This document shows, piece by piece, positions 9,902 through 19,548 of a DNA stretch of 64,000 bases (positions are counted from its first letter, which is position 1; each line of letters begins with the position of its first letter). The stretch is from Alphaproteobacteria bacterium. GTDB taxonomy: Bacteria; Pseudomonadota; Alphaproteobacteria; Bin95. Below the pieces are notes generated by a model. The model was given only the letters and a program-made list of their open reading frames with translations. It did not search any database and was not told the origin of the DNA. The position numbers and the translations under genes are program-made. The stretch spans positions 47,928 to 111,927 of the forward strand of contig JAJECF010000002.1 of the NCBI GenBank assembly GCA_022822125.1, given 5' to 3'.

Positions 9902-10174
9902 CTAATTCACAGCGTCTTTCAGGCCCTTGCCCGCCTTGAATTTGGGCTGGTTCGACGGGGCGACATCGATCGTTTCGCCTGTCCTGGGATTGCGCGCTTT
10001 CGAAGCCGGCCGATGGGCCACCGAAAAGGTCCCGAACCCGATCAGACGCACGTCCTGGCCATCGGCAAGCGCCTTTGAGATCGTGTCGAAAACAGCCTCC
10101 ACGGCCCGCCCGGCTTCAGCTCTCTGCAAGTTCGCGGATACCGCAACAGCTCCGACCAGATCGTTCTTGTTCAT
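9902..10174 (-). CDS. hup: DNA-binding protein HU (90 aa)
   Basis: Small histone-like protein that binds and bends DNA as a dimer in the nucleoid. It begins MNKNDLVGAVA and contains the family signature GFGTFSVAHRPASKARNPRTG (about residues 46-66), whose arginine-rich arm enters the minor groove. The open frame extends 5 codons upstream, but the ATG at 10174 has GGGAGGT 7 bases before it and gives the standard 90 residues. It follows lon by about 110 bases, the usual alphaproteobacterial order. Confidence 0.96.
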   Translation of the reverse strand: MNKNDLVGAVAVSANLQRAEAGRAVEAVFDTISKALADGQDVRLIGFGTFSVAHRPASKARNPRTGETIDVAPSNQPKFKAGKGLKDAVN

Positions 10175-10198
10175 TCTTTTACCTCCCATCTTCGCTGA

Positions 10199-10218
10199 GG
10201 GCAGCGCAGAGGCTGCCC
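10199..10218 (-). other. Hairpin in the lon-hup gap, just before the hup ribosome site
   Basis: GGGCAGC pairs with GCTGCCC around a 6-base loop, ending about 10 bases before the hup Shine-Dalgarno on the minus strand. No T-tract follows. It may stabilise the hup mRNA or mark partial termination after lon. Confidence 0.3.
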
Positions 10219-10284
10219 CGATTCACCATAAAGGTCCAGAGAAACGATACACCAAAGGGTAACGATGTCGAACCCAATTGCATA

Positions 10285-12693
10285 TCAATGCGTGACCATG
10301 CCCCCGAAAGTCGCTCCCTCGACCGCCGGCGGCGGCGTTTCCGCCAAAGCCGGAGGCTGCCAGTCTATCGGCGTCGGGATATCAGTCAGCGCCCGGCTTA
10401 GCACTTCATCGACGGTTTCCACCGGAATAATCTCAAGGCTGTTCGTCACATTGTCGGGAATCTCTTCGAGGTCCTTCATATTTTCCTCGGGGATCAGCAC
10501 CGTAGCTATGCCGGATCGCAGCGCCGCAAGCAGTTTCTCCTTCAGCCCGCCAATCGGCAGAACGCGTCCGCGCAGCGTAATCTCTCCTGTCATGGCGACA
10601 TCGCGACGAACCGGAATGCCAGTCAACGCTGAAACGATCGACGCGCACATGGCAACGCCGGCCGACGGCCCATCCTTGGGCGTAGCTCCTTCCGGCACAT
10701 GGACATGGATATCCCGGCGGTCGAACTCCGGCGGCATAATACCGAACCGCAGCATGCGGGAGCGGACGAAGCTGCGCGCCGCCTCGACGGACTCCTGCAT
10801 CACATCGCCAAGCTTGCCCGTGTGCTTGACGTTGCCCTTGCCCGGCATGATAACCGCCTCGATCGACAGGATCTCCCCGCCGATCTCCGTCCAGGCGAGG
10901 CCCGTCGTAACACCGACAAGATCCTCCAGTTCCGTCTGTCCATAGCGGAACTTGCGCACGCCCGCATAGGTCCCGAGATTGTCGCTCTCGACGCCGATTG
11001 CTCCGGCATCGCTCGTCGCCAGCGCCTTCACCGCCTTGCGCTGGAGATTTGCGATCTCGCGTTCAAGGTTCCGGACGCCCGCCTCACGCGTGTAGTAACG
11101 GATAAGGTCGCGCAGGGCGTCGTCCGAAATCGTCCATTCTTCTTCTTTCAGTCCGTGCGCAGCCAATTGTTTGCCGATCAGGTGGCGCCGGGCGATCTCG
11201 ACTTTCTCGTCCTCGGTGTATCCGGGAATACGAATCACCTCCATCCGATCCAGCAAGGGCTGGGGGAGCCGAAGCGTATTCGCCGTCGTGATGAACATCA
11301 CATCCGACAGGTCGTAGTCCACTTCCAGATAGTGATCGTTGAACGTGCCGTTCTGCTCCGGATCGAGCACTTCCAGCAGCGCCGAAGAGGGATCACCGCG
11401 CCAGTCGGCCCCGAGCTTGTCCACCTCGTCCAGCAGGAAAAGCGGGTTGGACGACTTGGCCTTCTTCATGCCCTGGACCACCTTGCCGGGCATCGACCCG
11501 ATATAGGTGCGCCGATGGCCGCGAATCTCGGCCTCGTCGCGCACTCCACCCAGTGACATGCGCACGAAATTGCGCCCCGTAGCGCGCGCGATCGACTTGC
11601 CCAGCGACGTCTTGCCAACGCCGGGCGGGCCGACCAGGCAGAGGATCGGGCCCTTTAACTTCCGCACGCGATTCTGGACCGCCAGATATTCGACGATCCG
11701 CTCCTTGACCTTCTCAAGACCATAGTGGTCTTCGTCAAGGATGTGCTCCGCGGCCCGCACATCCCGCTTTATCCTGGTCCGCTTTTTCCAAGGGATGCCG
11801 AGCATCCAGTCGAGATAGTTGCGCACGACCGTGGCCTCAGCCGACATCGGGCTCATGCTGCGCAGCTTCTTGAGTTCAGCAGTCGCCTTTTCCGCCGCTT
11901 CCTTTGAGAGGCGGGTGTTCTTGATCCTTTCCTCGATCTCGGAGAGCTCATCGCGGCCTTCTCCGCCGTCGCCCAGCTCCTTCTGGATCGCCTTCATCTG
12001 CTCGTTCAGATAGTACTCGCGCTGCGTACGCTCCATCTGCCGCTTGACCCGCGAGCGGACCCGTTTTTCGACCTCCAGCACGTCCATCTCGCCCTCCATA
12101 AAGGCATAGACGCGCTCCAGACGTTCGAAGACCGGTATCGTTTCGAGCAGTTCCTGCTTCTGAGCGATTTTGAGGCTCAGATGCGCCGCGACCGTATCGG
12201 CGAGCTTGGAAGGGTCCTCAATTTGGCCGACCGTGGCCATAACCTCAGGCGGGATCTTCTTGTTGAGCTTCACATAGTTCTCGAAATGCGAGACCACGGA
12301 GCGAGCTAGCGCGGACAATTCCTGCGGGTCGGCTTCGGTGCCCTCCGGAATATCGCGGGCCGCTGTCTCGAAGAACTCCGCCCGCTCCGTATAGGCCAGG
12401 ATCTCGGCACGCCCCTGCCCTTCGACCAGCACCTTTACGGCACCGTCCGGCAGCTTCAGAAGCTGGAGCACGGAGCCTATCGTGCCGATCCGGTAAATGT
12501 CGTCCGGGCCCGGCTCATCGGTGGTTGCGTCCTTCTGCGTGACCAGAAGGATGTGCTTATCGTTCTTCATCGTCTCTTCAAGGGCCAGCACGGACTTCTC
12601 GCGCCCGACGAAGAGCGGCACGATCATGTGCGGGAAGACCACAATGTCCCGCAAGGGAAGAACGGGATACAGGTCGCCGCTGGAACTACTCAT
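10285..12693 (-). CDS. lon: ATP-dependent protease Lon (802 aa)
   Basis: Cytoplasmic AAA+ serine protease that degrades damaged and regulatory proteins. The N-terminal substrate domain starts [16 protein letters not shown]; Walker [10 protein letters not shown] is at residues 355-363 and Walker B FLLDEVDK near 419-426. The catalytic dyad is S677 (DGPSAG) and K720 (GGLKEK), the correct 43 residues apart. The open frame runs further upstream, but ATG 12693 has a GAGG site and gives normal length. It follows clpX by about 100 bases. Confidence 0.98.
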   Translation of the reverse strand: MSSSSGDLYPVLPLRDIVVFPHMIVPLFVGREKSVLALEETMKNDKHILLVTQKDATTDEPGPDDIYRIGTIGSVLQLLKLPDGAVKVLVEGQGRAEILAYTERAEFFETAARDIPEGTEADPQELSALARSVVSHFENYVKLNKKIPPEVMATVGQIEDPSKLADTVAAHLSLKIAQKQELLETIPVFERLERVYAFMEGEMDVLEVEKRVRSRVKRQMERTQREYYLNEQMKAIQKELGDGGEGRDELSEIEERIKNTRLSKEAAEKATAELKKLRSMSPMSAEATVVRNYLDWMLGIPWKKRTRIKRDVRAAEHILDEDHYGLEKVKERIVEYLAVQNRVRKLKGPILCLVGPPGVGKTSLGKSIARATGRNFVRMSLGGVRDEAEIRGHRRTYIGSMPGKVVQGMKKAKSSNPLFLLDEVDKLGADWRGDPSSALLEVLDPEQNGTFNDHYLEVDYDLSDVMFITTANTLRLPQPLLDRMEVIRIPGYTEDEKVEIARRHLIGKQLAAHGLKEEEWTISDDALRDLIRYYTREAGVRNLEREIANLQRKAVKALATSDAGAIGVESDNLGTYAGVRKFRYGQTELEDLVGVTTGLAWTEIGGEILSIEAVIMPGKGNVKHTGKLGDVMQESVEAARSFVRSRMLRFGIMPPEFDRRDIHVHVPEGATPKDGPSAGVAMCASIVSALTGIPVRRDVAMTGEITLRGRVLPIGGLKEKLLAALRSGIATVLIPEENMKDLEEIPDNVTNSLEIIPVETVDEVLSRALTDIPTPIDWQPPALAETPPPAVEGATFGGMVTH

Positions 12694-12791
12694 GATGCAT
12701 CCTCGAGAGGCTCTGTGAGTGGCAAGGCTGTCTCCATGATCGCCATTCGGAACGCCTCGCAATCCTTATCTGGGAAAAGGCCGCCGCCCGT

Positions 12792-14054
12792 TCAAGCGCC
12801 CGCCTTGGTCTCGTTGCCCCGTTCCACATAGATGTGCAGGGGCTGCGCCCGCCCTTCGACCACCTCACGGCTGATAACGATCTCCTCCACGCCCTCCATG
12901 CTCGGCAGTTCGAACATGCTGTCGAGAAGAATGCCCTCCATGATGGCTCTGAGGCCGCGCGCACCCGTCTTGCGCGAAATCGCCTTGGAGGCGATGCCCT
13001 TCAACGCGTCCTCTGCGAACGTCAACCGCACGTCCTCCATGTCGAATAGACGCTGATATTGCTTGACGAGCGCGTTCTTGGGCCTGGTGAGGATCTCGAT
13101 CAGCGCGCCTTCCTCAAGGTCTTCGAGAGTGGCGATGACCGGCAGCCGGCCGACAAACTCCGGAATGAGACCGAAACGCAGCAGGTCTTCCGGCTCGATT
13201 TCCTTCAGAACCTCGCCCGTCTGTCGGTCCTCCGGCGCACTCACATCGGCGCCGAATCCCATCGAAGACCCCCTGCCCCGCTGCGAGATGATCTTGTCCA
13301 GCCCCGAAAACGCACCGCCGCAGATGAAAAGGATGTTCGTCGTATCAACCTGGAGAAACTCCTGTTGAGGATGCTTGCGGCCGCCCTGCGGGGGCACCGA
13401 GGCGACGGTGCCTTCCATGATCTTTAGCAGCGCCTGCTGTACGCCTTCACCCGAAACGTCCCGCGTGATCGAGGGGTTGTCGGACTTGCGGGAAATCTTG
13501 TCCACCTCGTCGATATAGACGATTCCGCGCTGGGCCCGTTCCACATTGTAATCCGCAGCCTGCAGCAGGCGCAGGATGATGTTCTCCACATCCTCGCCGA
13601 CATAGCCCGCTTCGGTCAGCGTCGTCGCATCCGCCATGGTGAATGGCACATCGAGAATGCGCGCGAGCGTCTGGGCCAGAAGCGTCTTGCCGCACCCTGT
13701 CGGGCCGATAAGCAAGATGTTCGACTTCGCGATCTCGACATCGCCGGCCTTGGCGTTGCTGCCGAGGCGCTTGTAATGGTTGTGCACGGCAACAGAGAGA
13801 ACGCGCTTGGCCCGGTCCTGGCCGATGACATAGTCGTCGAGGACCTTGCAGATACGCGCCGGCGTCGGGACGCCGTCCCTGGACTTCACGAGGGAGCTTC
13901 GATTCTCCTCGCGAATGATGTCCATGCAGAGTTCGACGCACTCATCGCAAATGAACACCGTGGGCCCAGCTATCAGCTTGCGGACCTCGTGCTGACTCTT
14001 TCCGCAGAACGAACAGTAGAGCGTGTTCTTGGAATCGCCGCCCGATTTGCTCAT
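12792..14054 (-). CDS. clpX: ATP-dependent Clp protease ATPase subunit ClpX (420 aa)
   Basis: AAA+ unfoldase that recognises tagged substrates and feeds them to ClpP. The N-terminal zinc-binding domain has C14, C17, C36 and C39 (CSFC...CDEC). Walker A GPTGCGKT is at 117-124, and the pore loop GYVGEDVE and the ClpP-contacting IGF-like loop region are present. ATG 14054 was chosen over a start 14 codons upstream because MSK...LYCSFCGK is the normal N-terminus. It follows clpP by about 120 bases. Confidence 0.98.
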   Translation of the reverse strand: MSKSGGDSKNTLYCSFCGKSQHEVRKLIAGPTVFICDECVELCMDIIREENRSSLVKSRDGVPTPARICKVLDDYVIGQDRAKRVLSVAVHNHYKRLGSNAKAGDVEIAKSNILLIGPTGCGKTLLAQTLARILDVPFTMADATTLTEAGYVGEDVENIILRLLQAADYNVERAQRGIVYIDEVDKISRKSDNPSITRDVSGEGVQQALLKIMEGTVASVPPQGGRKHPQQEFLQVDTTNILFICGGAFSGLDKIISQRGRGSSMGFGADVSAPEDRQTGEVLKEIEPEDLLRFGLIPEFVGRLPVIATLEDLEEGALIEILTRPKNALVKQYQRLFDMEDVRLTFAEDALKGIASKAISRKTGARGLRAIMEGILLDSMFELPSMEGVEEIVISREVVEGRAQPLHIYVERGNETKAGA

Positions 14055-14175
14055 CTTCGATCCCAACATTCCCCGAAGCCGCAGCCCGAAAGCCACGCCG
14101 GTATGTTAGCGGGGTTTGCCCGCCGGGCCAACGCTTTCCGTGTCAGCATGCTTTGCCACGCCTGCATCGGCTTGT

Positions 14176-14808
14176 TCAGGCCGGCTCCGGCTCGCTCGCA
14201 ATGCGGTGCTCGACCACCTCGTCCACAATGCCGAATTCCAGAGCTTCCTCCGGGCTCATGAAGCGGTCCCGGTCAAGCGCTTCTTCCACCTTTTCAAGCG
14301 TTTGACTGCAATGTTTCACATAGATTTCGTTCAATCGTCCCCGCAGGGCGAGAATCTCGCGCGCATGAATTTCGATATCGCTGGCCTGGCCGTGGAAACC
14401 GCCTGAAGGCTGATGCACCATCACCCGCGCATTGGGCAGCGCATAACGCTTCCCCGGCGCCCCGGCAGCCAACAACAGCGATCCCATCGAGGCGGCCTGC
14501 CCAATGCATACCGTCGAAACGTCGCAGCGGATGTACTGCATGGTGTCGTAGATCGCGAGACCGGCTGTCACCGCGCCACCAGGCGAGTTTATGTAGAAGG
14601 AAATGTCCTTGCTGGGGTTTTCCGCCTCCAGGAACAGCAACTGCGCCGCGATCAGCGCGCCGACCTGATCGAAGACCGGCCCCGTCAGAAAGACGATTCT
14701 TTCCTTGAGCAGGCGGGAATAGATGTCGTAGGCACGTTCGCCCCGGTTGGTGCTCTCCACCACCATCGGCACGAGCGTGTTCATGTAGACTTCGTTCCGA
14801 TCGCGCAT
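14176..14808 (-). CDS. clpP: ATP-dependent Clp protease proteolytic subunit ClpP (210 aa)
   Basis: Serine protease that forms the tetradecameric chamber used with ClpX. The catalytic triad is visible: S107 in GQAASMGS, H132 in VMVHQPSGG and D181 in RDRF. The start at 14808 gives the MRD...LVPMVVE N-terminus usual in alphaproteobacteria; its AAGGAG site overlaps the tig stop codon, which lies only 9 bases upstream, so tig and clpP are co-transcribed. Confidence 0.98.
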   Translation of the reverse strand: MRDRNEVYMNTLVPMVVESTNRGERAYDIYSRLLKERIVFLTGPVFDQVGALIAAQLLFLEAENPSKDISFYINSPGGAVTAGLAIYDTMQYIRCDVSTVCIGQAASMGSLLLAAGAPGKRYALPNARVMVHQPSGGFHGQASDIEIHAREILALRGRLNEIYVKHCSQTLEKVEEALDRDRFMSPEEALEFGIVDEVVEHRIASEPEPA

Positions 14809-14817
14809 GGCGGTCGT

Positions 14818-16170
14818 CTACTCCTTTTCGGAAACGCCTTCGGACGCCGCAATCAACTCCTCGGCGCTCACCTCACGGGCCGTAACCCGGGCGAGCTCGA
14901 GGATGAAATCGACCACCTTGTTCTCCAGAATCGGCCCTTCGAACTGCGACAGGGCCGAGGGGTTGTTGCGATAAAAGTCCATTACGACCTGCTCCTGACC
15001 GGGAAAGCGGACCATCTGGGCGACCATGGCCCGCTGCAGGTCGTCCTGGCCAACCTCGATATTGTTCTGACGGCCAACTTCGGCAAGCAGAAGACCCAAA
15101 CAGATACGACGCTCCGCCAGCTTCCTGTATTCATCCTTCAGCTCGTCATCGGTCTTGCCTTCGCGGACCTCTTCCTCGTCCGGTCCGTCCAGCCGCTTCT
15201 CAACCTCGCCCCAGATCGACTCGAACTCCTGCTCTACCATGCTCTCGGGCAACGGAAAGTCGTGCGTCTCCTCCAGCCGGTCGAACAGCTGCCTTTTGAC
15301 GACCATCCGGGACACGTCCGCATAGTGTCCCTTGATTCGGTCGACGATGCTCTGGCGCAGCGCCACCAGATCGTCGAAACCGATCCGCTTGGCCATCTCA
15401 TCGTCCGGATCGACGGCACGGCGTTCCCGGATTTCCTTGATCTCGACCGAAAACACCGCTGTTTTACCGGCCAGATGGGCTGCGCCGTAGTTCTCGGGAA
15501 ACTCAACCTCCACATCGCGGGCCTCGCCGGCGTGCGCGCCGGCGAGCTGGTCCTCGAAACCGGGAATGAACTCACCAGTGCCAAGTTCGATCTCGTAATC
15601 CTCCGCTGCGCCGCCCGCAAACGCCTCGCCGTCGATCCTGCCTTCGAAGTCGATGGTCAGCGTATCGCCTTCGCTGGCACCGCGATCCTCCTCCACCGGC
15701 ACCAATTCGGCAGCATTCTTGGCGATTACGCCTATTTCTTCCTCTACGGTCTCATCGGCAGGTTCCGCTTCCAGGCGCTCAAGCTCCAGAGCGGCAAAGT
15801 CGATGAGCTCGATATCCGGCAAGGCCTCAACGCTGACCGTATATTCGAGATCCATCCCGGCCGGCAGCCCGTTCGCAAGGTCGGAGACCATGTCGATCTG
15901 CGGCATGACCGCCGGCTTCAGGCCCTTTTCCTCTATCGCCTGCTGCGTGCCGCGGTTGATGGTTTCTTCGAGGATCTCTCCTTCGACCGCCCTGCCGAAA
16001 CGCTGACGCAGGATCTTCAACGGCGCCCTGCCCGGGCGAAATCCCGGAAGGCGCATGGTCGCGCCGTATTCGACGAGTTTGCTGTCGATCTCCGTGCGCA
16101 GGTCATCGGCGGGTACGACAACGCGAAAGTCGTGTTTCAACCCGTCGGCGAGTGTCTCTGTAATCTGCAT
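14818..16170 (-). CDS. tig: Trigger factor, ribosome-associated chaperone and prolyl isomerase (450 aa)
   Basis: Binds the ribosomal exit tunnel and shields nascent chains. The ribosome-docking signature is GFRPGRAP at residues 43-50. It is followed by the FKBP-like prolyl isomerase domain (about 150-245, beginning DRGASEGDTLTIDFEG) and the helical C-terminal chaperone domain. Length is normal. It heads the tig-clpP-clpX-lon run. Confidence 0.97.
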   Translation of the reverse strand: MQITETLADGLKHDFRVVVPADDLRTEIDSKLVEYGATMRLPGFRPGRAPLKILRQRFGRAVEGEILEETINRGTQQAIEEKGLKPAVMPQIDMVSDLANGLPAGMDLEYTVSVEALPDIELIDFAALELERLEAEPADETVEEEIGVIAKNAAELVPVEEDRGASEGDTLTIDFEGRIDGEAFAGGAAEDYEIELGTGEFIPGFEDQLAGAHAGEARDVEVEFPENYGAAHLAGKTAVFSVEIKEIRERRAVDPDDEMAKRIGFDDLVALRQSIVDRIKGHYADVSRMVVKRQLFDRLEETHDFPLPESMVEQEFESIWGEVEKRLDGPDEEEVREGKTDDELKDEYRKLAERRICLGLLLAEVGRQNNIEVGQDDLQRAMVAQMVRFPGQEQVVMDFYRNNPSALSQFEGPILENKVVDFILELARVTAREVSAEELIAASEGVSEKE

Positions 16171-16220
16171 GAGAAGGGCTTCAACTGGTTACGGTCGATG
16201 GCCTCCGGCCGGGTAGTCCC

Positions 16221-16306
16221 TGGTGCGGGCGGAGGGACTCGAACCCCCACGGCCGCAAGCCGCCGGAACCTAAATCCGGCGCGTCTACCAATTCCGCCAC
16301 GCCCGC
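16221..16306 (-). tRNA. tRNA-Leu (anticodon TAG)
   Basis: The reverse complement folds with acceptor GCGGGCG/CGCCCGC, discriminator A and encoded CCA; anticodon stem CCGGA/TCCGG with loop TTTAGGT, anticodon TAG; a long variable arm (GGCTTGCGGCC) as expected for a class II tRNA; T-loop TTCGAGT. It is 86 nt. Confidence 0.97.
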
Positions 16307-16321
16307 CGGGAGGGCCGGAGA

Positions 16322-16348
16322 CTTATATCGAAACGCCGGTTGGCTCAA
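16322..16348 (-). promoter_or_regulatory. Candidate promoter for tRNA-Leu
   Basis: On the minus strand TTGAGC, a 15-base spacer and TATAAG end 15 bases before the tRNA 5' end. The -35 overlaps the stop codon of the AceE-like gene. The spacer is shorter than the usual 16-18, so this is tentative. Confidence 0.35.
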
Positions 16349-18633
16349 GAGCGAAACAAAAGGCGCGCCGAAGCATCGAGAATGGCGTCCGTATCCAACG
16401 CGTGAGTCCGATAAAGGTCGGGAATATCGCCCGACTGCCCGAAACTCGTCGTCCCGAGGGTCTGGACACGGTGCCCGGCGACCGAGCCGAGCCATCCGAG
16501 CGCGCTTGGATGGCCGTCCAGAACGGTCACCAACCCTCCTCGGCGTGAAACCGGCGCCAGCAATTGCGCCATCCGGCTTTCGTCGCCATGCGCCAACCAG
16601 TCGCAATACAAACGGTCGGCCGAGATGATCGCCAACAGGCCGGCGCCCGGAATGTCCTCGCGAACAGCCGCAAGCGCAGCGAGCGCCTCCGGCAACACTG
16701 CACCCATGGCGACGATAGCCAGGTCCGTCCCGCCGGCCGGCGGTTCCAGCCAGTAGCCCCCGGCTATCGCGGCCGGAATGTCCAACTCCCGCTCCGGCTG
16801 ATCGAGCGGCCGCGTCGAAAGGCGCAGATAAATCGCCCCGCCGTCCTCCGCCTGCATATGGCCGAAACCCCAGTGCATGATTGCGGCAACTTCGTCGGCA
16901 TAAGCAGGCTCGAATGCGATTAGTCCGGGCTGGGCGAGGCCGATACCGGGGGTGGTACTGGACTGGTGCGCGCCGCCTTCCGGGGCAAGCGTAATGCCTG
17001 AAGGCGTCGCCACTACCATAAAGCGCGCGTCCTGGTATGCGGCGTAATTGAGTGCGTCCAGGCCGCGGGCGATAAACGGGTCGTAGAGCGTTCCGACCGG
17101 AAAGAGGCGTTCCCCGGTGAATTCAGCCGACAGGCCGAGAGCGGCGAGGCAAAGGAACAAGTTGTTTTCCGCGATGCCGAGTTCGACATGCTGGCCAGTC
17201 GGCCCCTGCCGCCAGCGCTGCGCCGAGACGACGTTCTCTTCCCGGAAGACATCCTCCACAACCTCGCGCGCGAATATGCCGCGCCGGTTCACCCAGCCGC
17301 CCAGTCCCGTCGATACCGTGACATCGGGCGAGGCGGTTACAATACGGTCCGCCAACGGGCCGCCTTCCCGGGCAATTTCGACCAGAATCCGTCCGAACGC
17401 CTCCTGGGTGGACATGCGTGCGCCGGCCGGCGCCGGCAAACGGTCCGGGAGGGCGACCGGGTCCGCTTTCCACCGGCGAGGCGGACTCCGGTAGAACGGC
17501 GACCCCTTGATGACTGCGCGAAGCCTCTCGGGTGCGATGTCCAGCCCGGCCCCGGGGTCCCACTCCTCGCCCGGACGAATGCCGACCGATGCCCGAAACG
17601 TTTCCATCTGGCCGGGATTCATGAGGCCCGCATGATTGTCCTTGTGTCCCGCGAAGGGTAGGCCATAACCCTTGATCGTATAGGCGATGAAGCAGGTCGG
17701 CCGGTCGTCCTCGACCGTGGCGAACCCTTCGAGCAAGGCGGCCATGTCCTGGCCAGCGAGATTGGTCATAAGACTGTGAAGCTGCTCATCGTCGTGCTGC
17801 TTCAGCAAGGTGCGGATGCCGGCCAGATGGCCCAGGTCCTCCTGCAGCGCCTCCCTCCAGGCTGCCCCGCCCTTATATACGAGGGCCGAGTATCGGGAGT
17901 TAGGGCAATCGTCGATCCAGCGCTCCAGAGCCTTCCCGTCCCGCTTCCGGAAGGCTGCCTGCAGCCGCTTGCCGTATTTGAGCGTGTGGACCTGCCAACC
18001 CATTGCCCGGAAAATGCCGTCGAAACGCCGGAACAGGCGATCAGTGACGACCGAGTCCAAGCTCTGGCGGTTGTAGTCGATGATCCACCACAGATTGCGG
18101 ACATCGTGCTTCCAGCCTTCGAGCATCGCCTCGAAGACATTGCCTTCGTCGATCTCCGCATCGCCCATTACGGCCACCATGCGCCCGGGCGGGCTGCCGT
18201 CGCCGAGGCCTTTCAGACGCACATAGTCCTGCATGATGGAGGCGAATGTGGTGATCCCCACCCCGAGCCCGACCGAACCGGTGGAGAAATCGACATCGTC
18301 GCTGTCCTTGGTACGCGAGGGGTAGCTCTGCGCGCCGCCGAACGCGCGGAAACGCTCCAGTTTCTCGCGGGACTGCCTGCCGAGCAGATACTGAATGGCA
18401 TGATAGACAGGGCTCGCATGGGGTTTCACCGCCACCCGGTCGCCAAGCTTCAGCGTGTCAAAATAAAGCGCCGTCAAGATCGTGGCAGCCGAGGCGCTGG
18501 ATGCCTGGTGTCCTCCGACCTTCAGTCCGTCGCGGCTGTTGCGCAGATGGTTGGCGTTGTGGATCGTCCAGGAAGAGAGCCAGAGCACCTTGCGCTCCAG
18601 CGCTTCCAAGGCTGCAAGGCGTTCCGGGTCCAT
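16345..18633 (-). CDS. AceE/transketolase-like thiamine-diphosphate enzyme (762 aa)
   Basis: Thiamine-diphosphate enzyme of the homodimeric pyruvate-dehydrogenase-E1/transketolase superfamily. The N-terminal half has the cofactor-binding GDAE...NLWWIIDYNRQ motif (GDAE at 157-160) and the substrate-channel histidines (GGHQASS, HASPVYH). The C-terminal half has the pyrimidine-binding E in VELGIAENNL. At 762 residues it is shorter than classical AceE (about 890). No E2 or E3 gene is near, so it may be an alpha-keto-acid decarboxylating enzyme or a transketolase-like paralogue. The start at 18633 gives the conserved core; its ribosome site is weak. It diverges from the dioxygenase gene across 54 bases. 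Confidence 0.8.
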   Translation of the reverse strand: MDPERLAALEALERKVLWLSSWTIHNANHLRNSRDGLKVGGHQASSASAATILTALYFDTLKLGDRVAVKPHASPVYHAIQYLLGRQSREKLERFRAFGGAQSYPSRTKDSDDVDFSTGSVGLGVGITTFASIMQDYVRLKGLGDGSPPGRMVAVMGDAEIDEGNVFEAMLEGWKHDVRNLWWIIDYNRQSLDSVVTDRLFRRFDGIFRAMGWQVHTLKYGKRLQAAFRKRDGKALERWIDDCPNSRYSALVYKGGAAWREALQEDLGHLAGIRTLLKQHDDEQLHSLMTNLAGQDMAALLEGFATVEDDRPTCFIAYTIKGYGLPFAGHKDNHAGLMNPGQMETFRASVGIRPGEEWDPGAGLDIAPERLRAVIKGSPFYRSPPRRWKADPVALPDRLPAPAGARMSTQEAFGRILVEIAREGGPLADRIVTASPDVTVSTGLGGWVNRRGIFAREVVEDVFREENVVSAQRWRQGPTGQHVELGIAENNLFLCLAALGLSAEFTGERLFPVGTLYDPFIARGLDALNYAAYQDARFMVVATPSGITLAPEGGAHQSSTTPGIGLAQPGLIAFEPAYADEVAAIMHWGFGHMQAEDGGAIYLRLSTRPLDQPERELDIPAAIAGGYWLEPPAGGTDLAIVAMGAVLPEALAALAAVREDIPGAGLLAIISADRLYCDWLAHGDESRMAQLLAPVSRRGGLVTVLDGHPSALGWLGSVAGHRVQTLGTTSFGQSGDIPDLYRTHALDTDAILDASARLLFRS

Positions 18634-18687
18634 GCTTCTTTTCAAGCGCTTTCCAGACTGGTTCAATCGCCGCCGGGAGGAAACGCC

Positions 18688-19548
18688 ATGACCGTCACCT
18701 TCAGGCAATTGACCTCGGTTTTAGGCGCCGAAGTCTCGGGCGTCGATATCGCCGGGGGCGTAAGCAATGCCGACTTTGCCGAAATCGCCCGTCTTTTCAA
18801 CGATTATTCGGTTCTCGTGTTCCGGGGCCAGCATATCGACGACGCGCAGCAGGTCGCATTCTCCCGGCGCTTCGGGCCCCTGGAGGGCACGGTGCGCTCG
18901 AATCTCGGCGCCGGCTCGGAGGTCGCGGTGATCTCCAATGTCGATCCGGAAACCGACACGATCCTGCCGGTGGAGGATTGGCGCAATGTGTACAACTCGG
19001 GCAACGAGATGTGGCACACGGACAGTTCGTTCAAGCGCGTGCCTGCTACGGCCTCGTTGCTGTCGGGGCGCGAGGTGCCCCCGGAGGAAGGCGATACCGA
19101 GTTCGCCACCGGCCGCGCCGCATGGCACGATCTGGAGGACTCGCTGAAGGAAGAATTGGACGGCCTGGTCGCCATTCACGACTTCGCCTATTCGCGCGGG
19201 CTGATACGCGACGACCTGGTGGATGAGGCGCAACGCCGGGAGACACCGCCGGTGCCGCAGGCCCTGGTCCGCCGCAACCCGGCGAATGGCCGCCGCAACA
19301 TTTATGCCGGCGCCCACGCAAGCCATATCCGCGGGCGCGATAAAGAAGAGAGCCGCGCTTTGCTGCGCAGCCTTACCGGCCGCATCGTGCAGGAACGCTA
19401 TACCTATACCCATCGCTGGCGGCAGGGCGACCTCGTCATGTGGGACAACCGCTGTTGCCTGCACCGCGGGCGCCCCTGGAACAAGGGAAAGCACCGCCGG
19501 GTGATGCACCGCACGACCGTTGCCGGAATCGGACCCACCGCCGCGTGA
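18688..19548 (+). CDS. TauD/TfdA-family 2-oxoglutarate Fe(II) dioxygenase (286 aa)
   Basis: Non-haem iron dioxygenase that couples oxidation of an organic substrate to 2-oxoglutarate decarboxylation. The iron ligands are H110 and D112 (WHTDSS) and H259 (CCLHRG), and arginines near 270-275 suit 2-oxoglutarate binding. The long frame upstream is antisense to the AceE-like gene; ATG 18688 has GGAGG 8 bases before it. Its stop codon overlaps the start of the following MFS gene (GTGA), so the carrier probably moves its substrate. Candidates are sulfonates, phenoxyacids or quaternary amines; none can be chosen from sequence. Confidence 0.88.
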   Translation: MTVTFRQLTSVLGAEVSGVDIAGGVSNADFAEIARLFNDYSVLVFRGQHIDDAQQVAFSRRFGPLEGTVRSNLGAGSEVAVISNVDPETDTILPVEDWRNVYNSGNEMWHTDSSFKRVPATASLLSGREVPPEEGDTEFATGRAAWHDLEDSLKEELDGLVAIHDFAYSRGLIRDDLVDEAQRRETPPVPQALVRRNPANGRRNIYAGAHASHIRGRDKEESRALLRSLTGRIVQERYTYTHRWRQGDLVMWDNRCCLHRGRPWNKGKHRRVMHRTTVAGIGPTAA

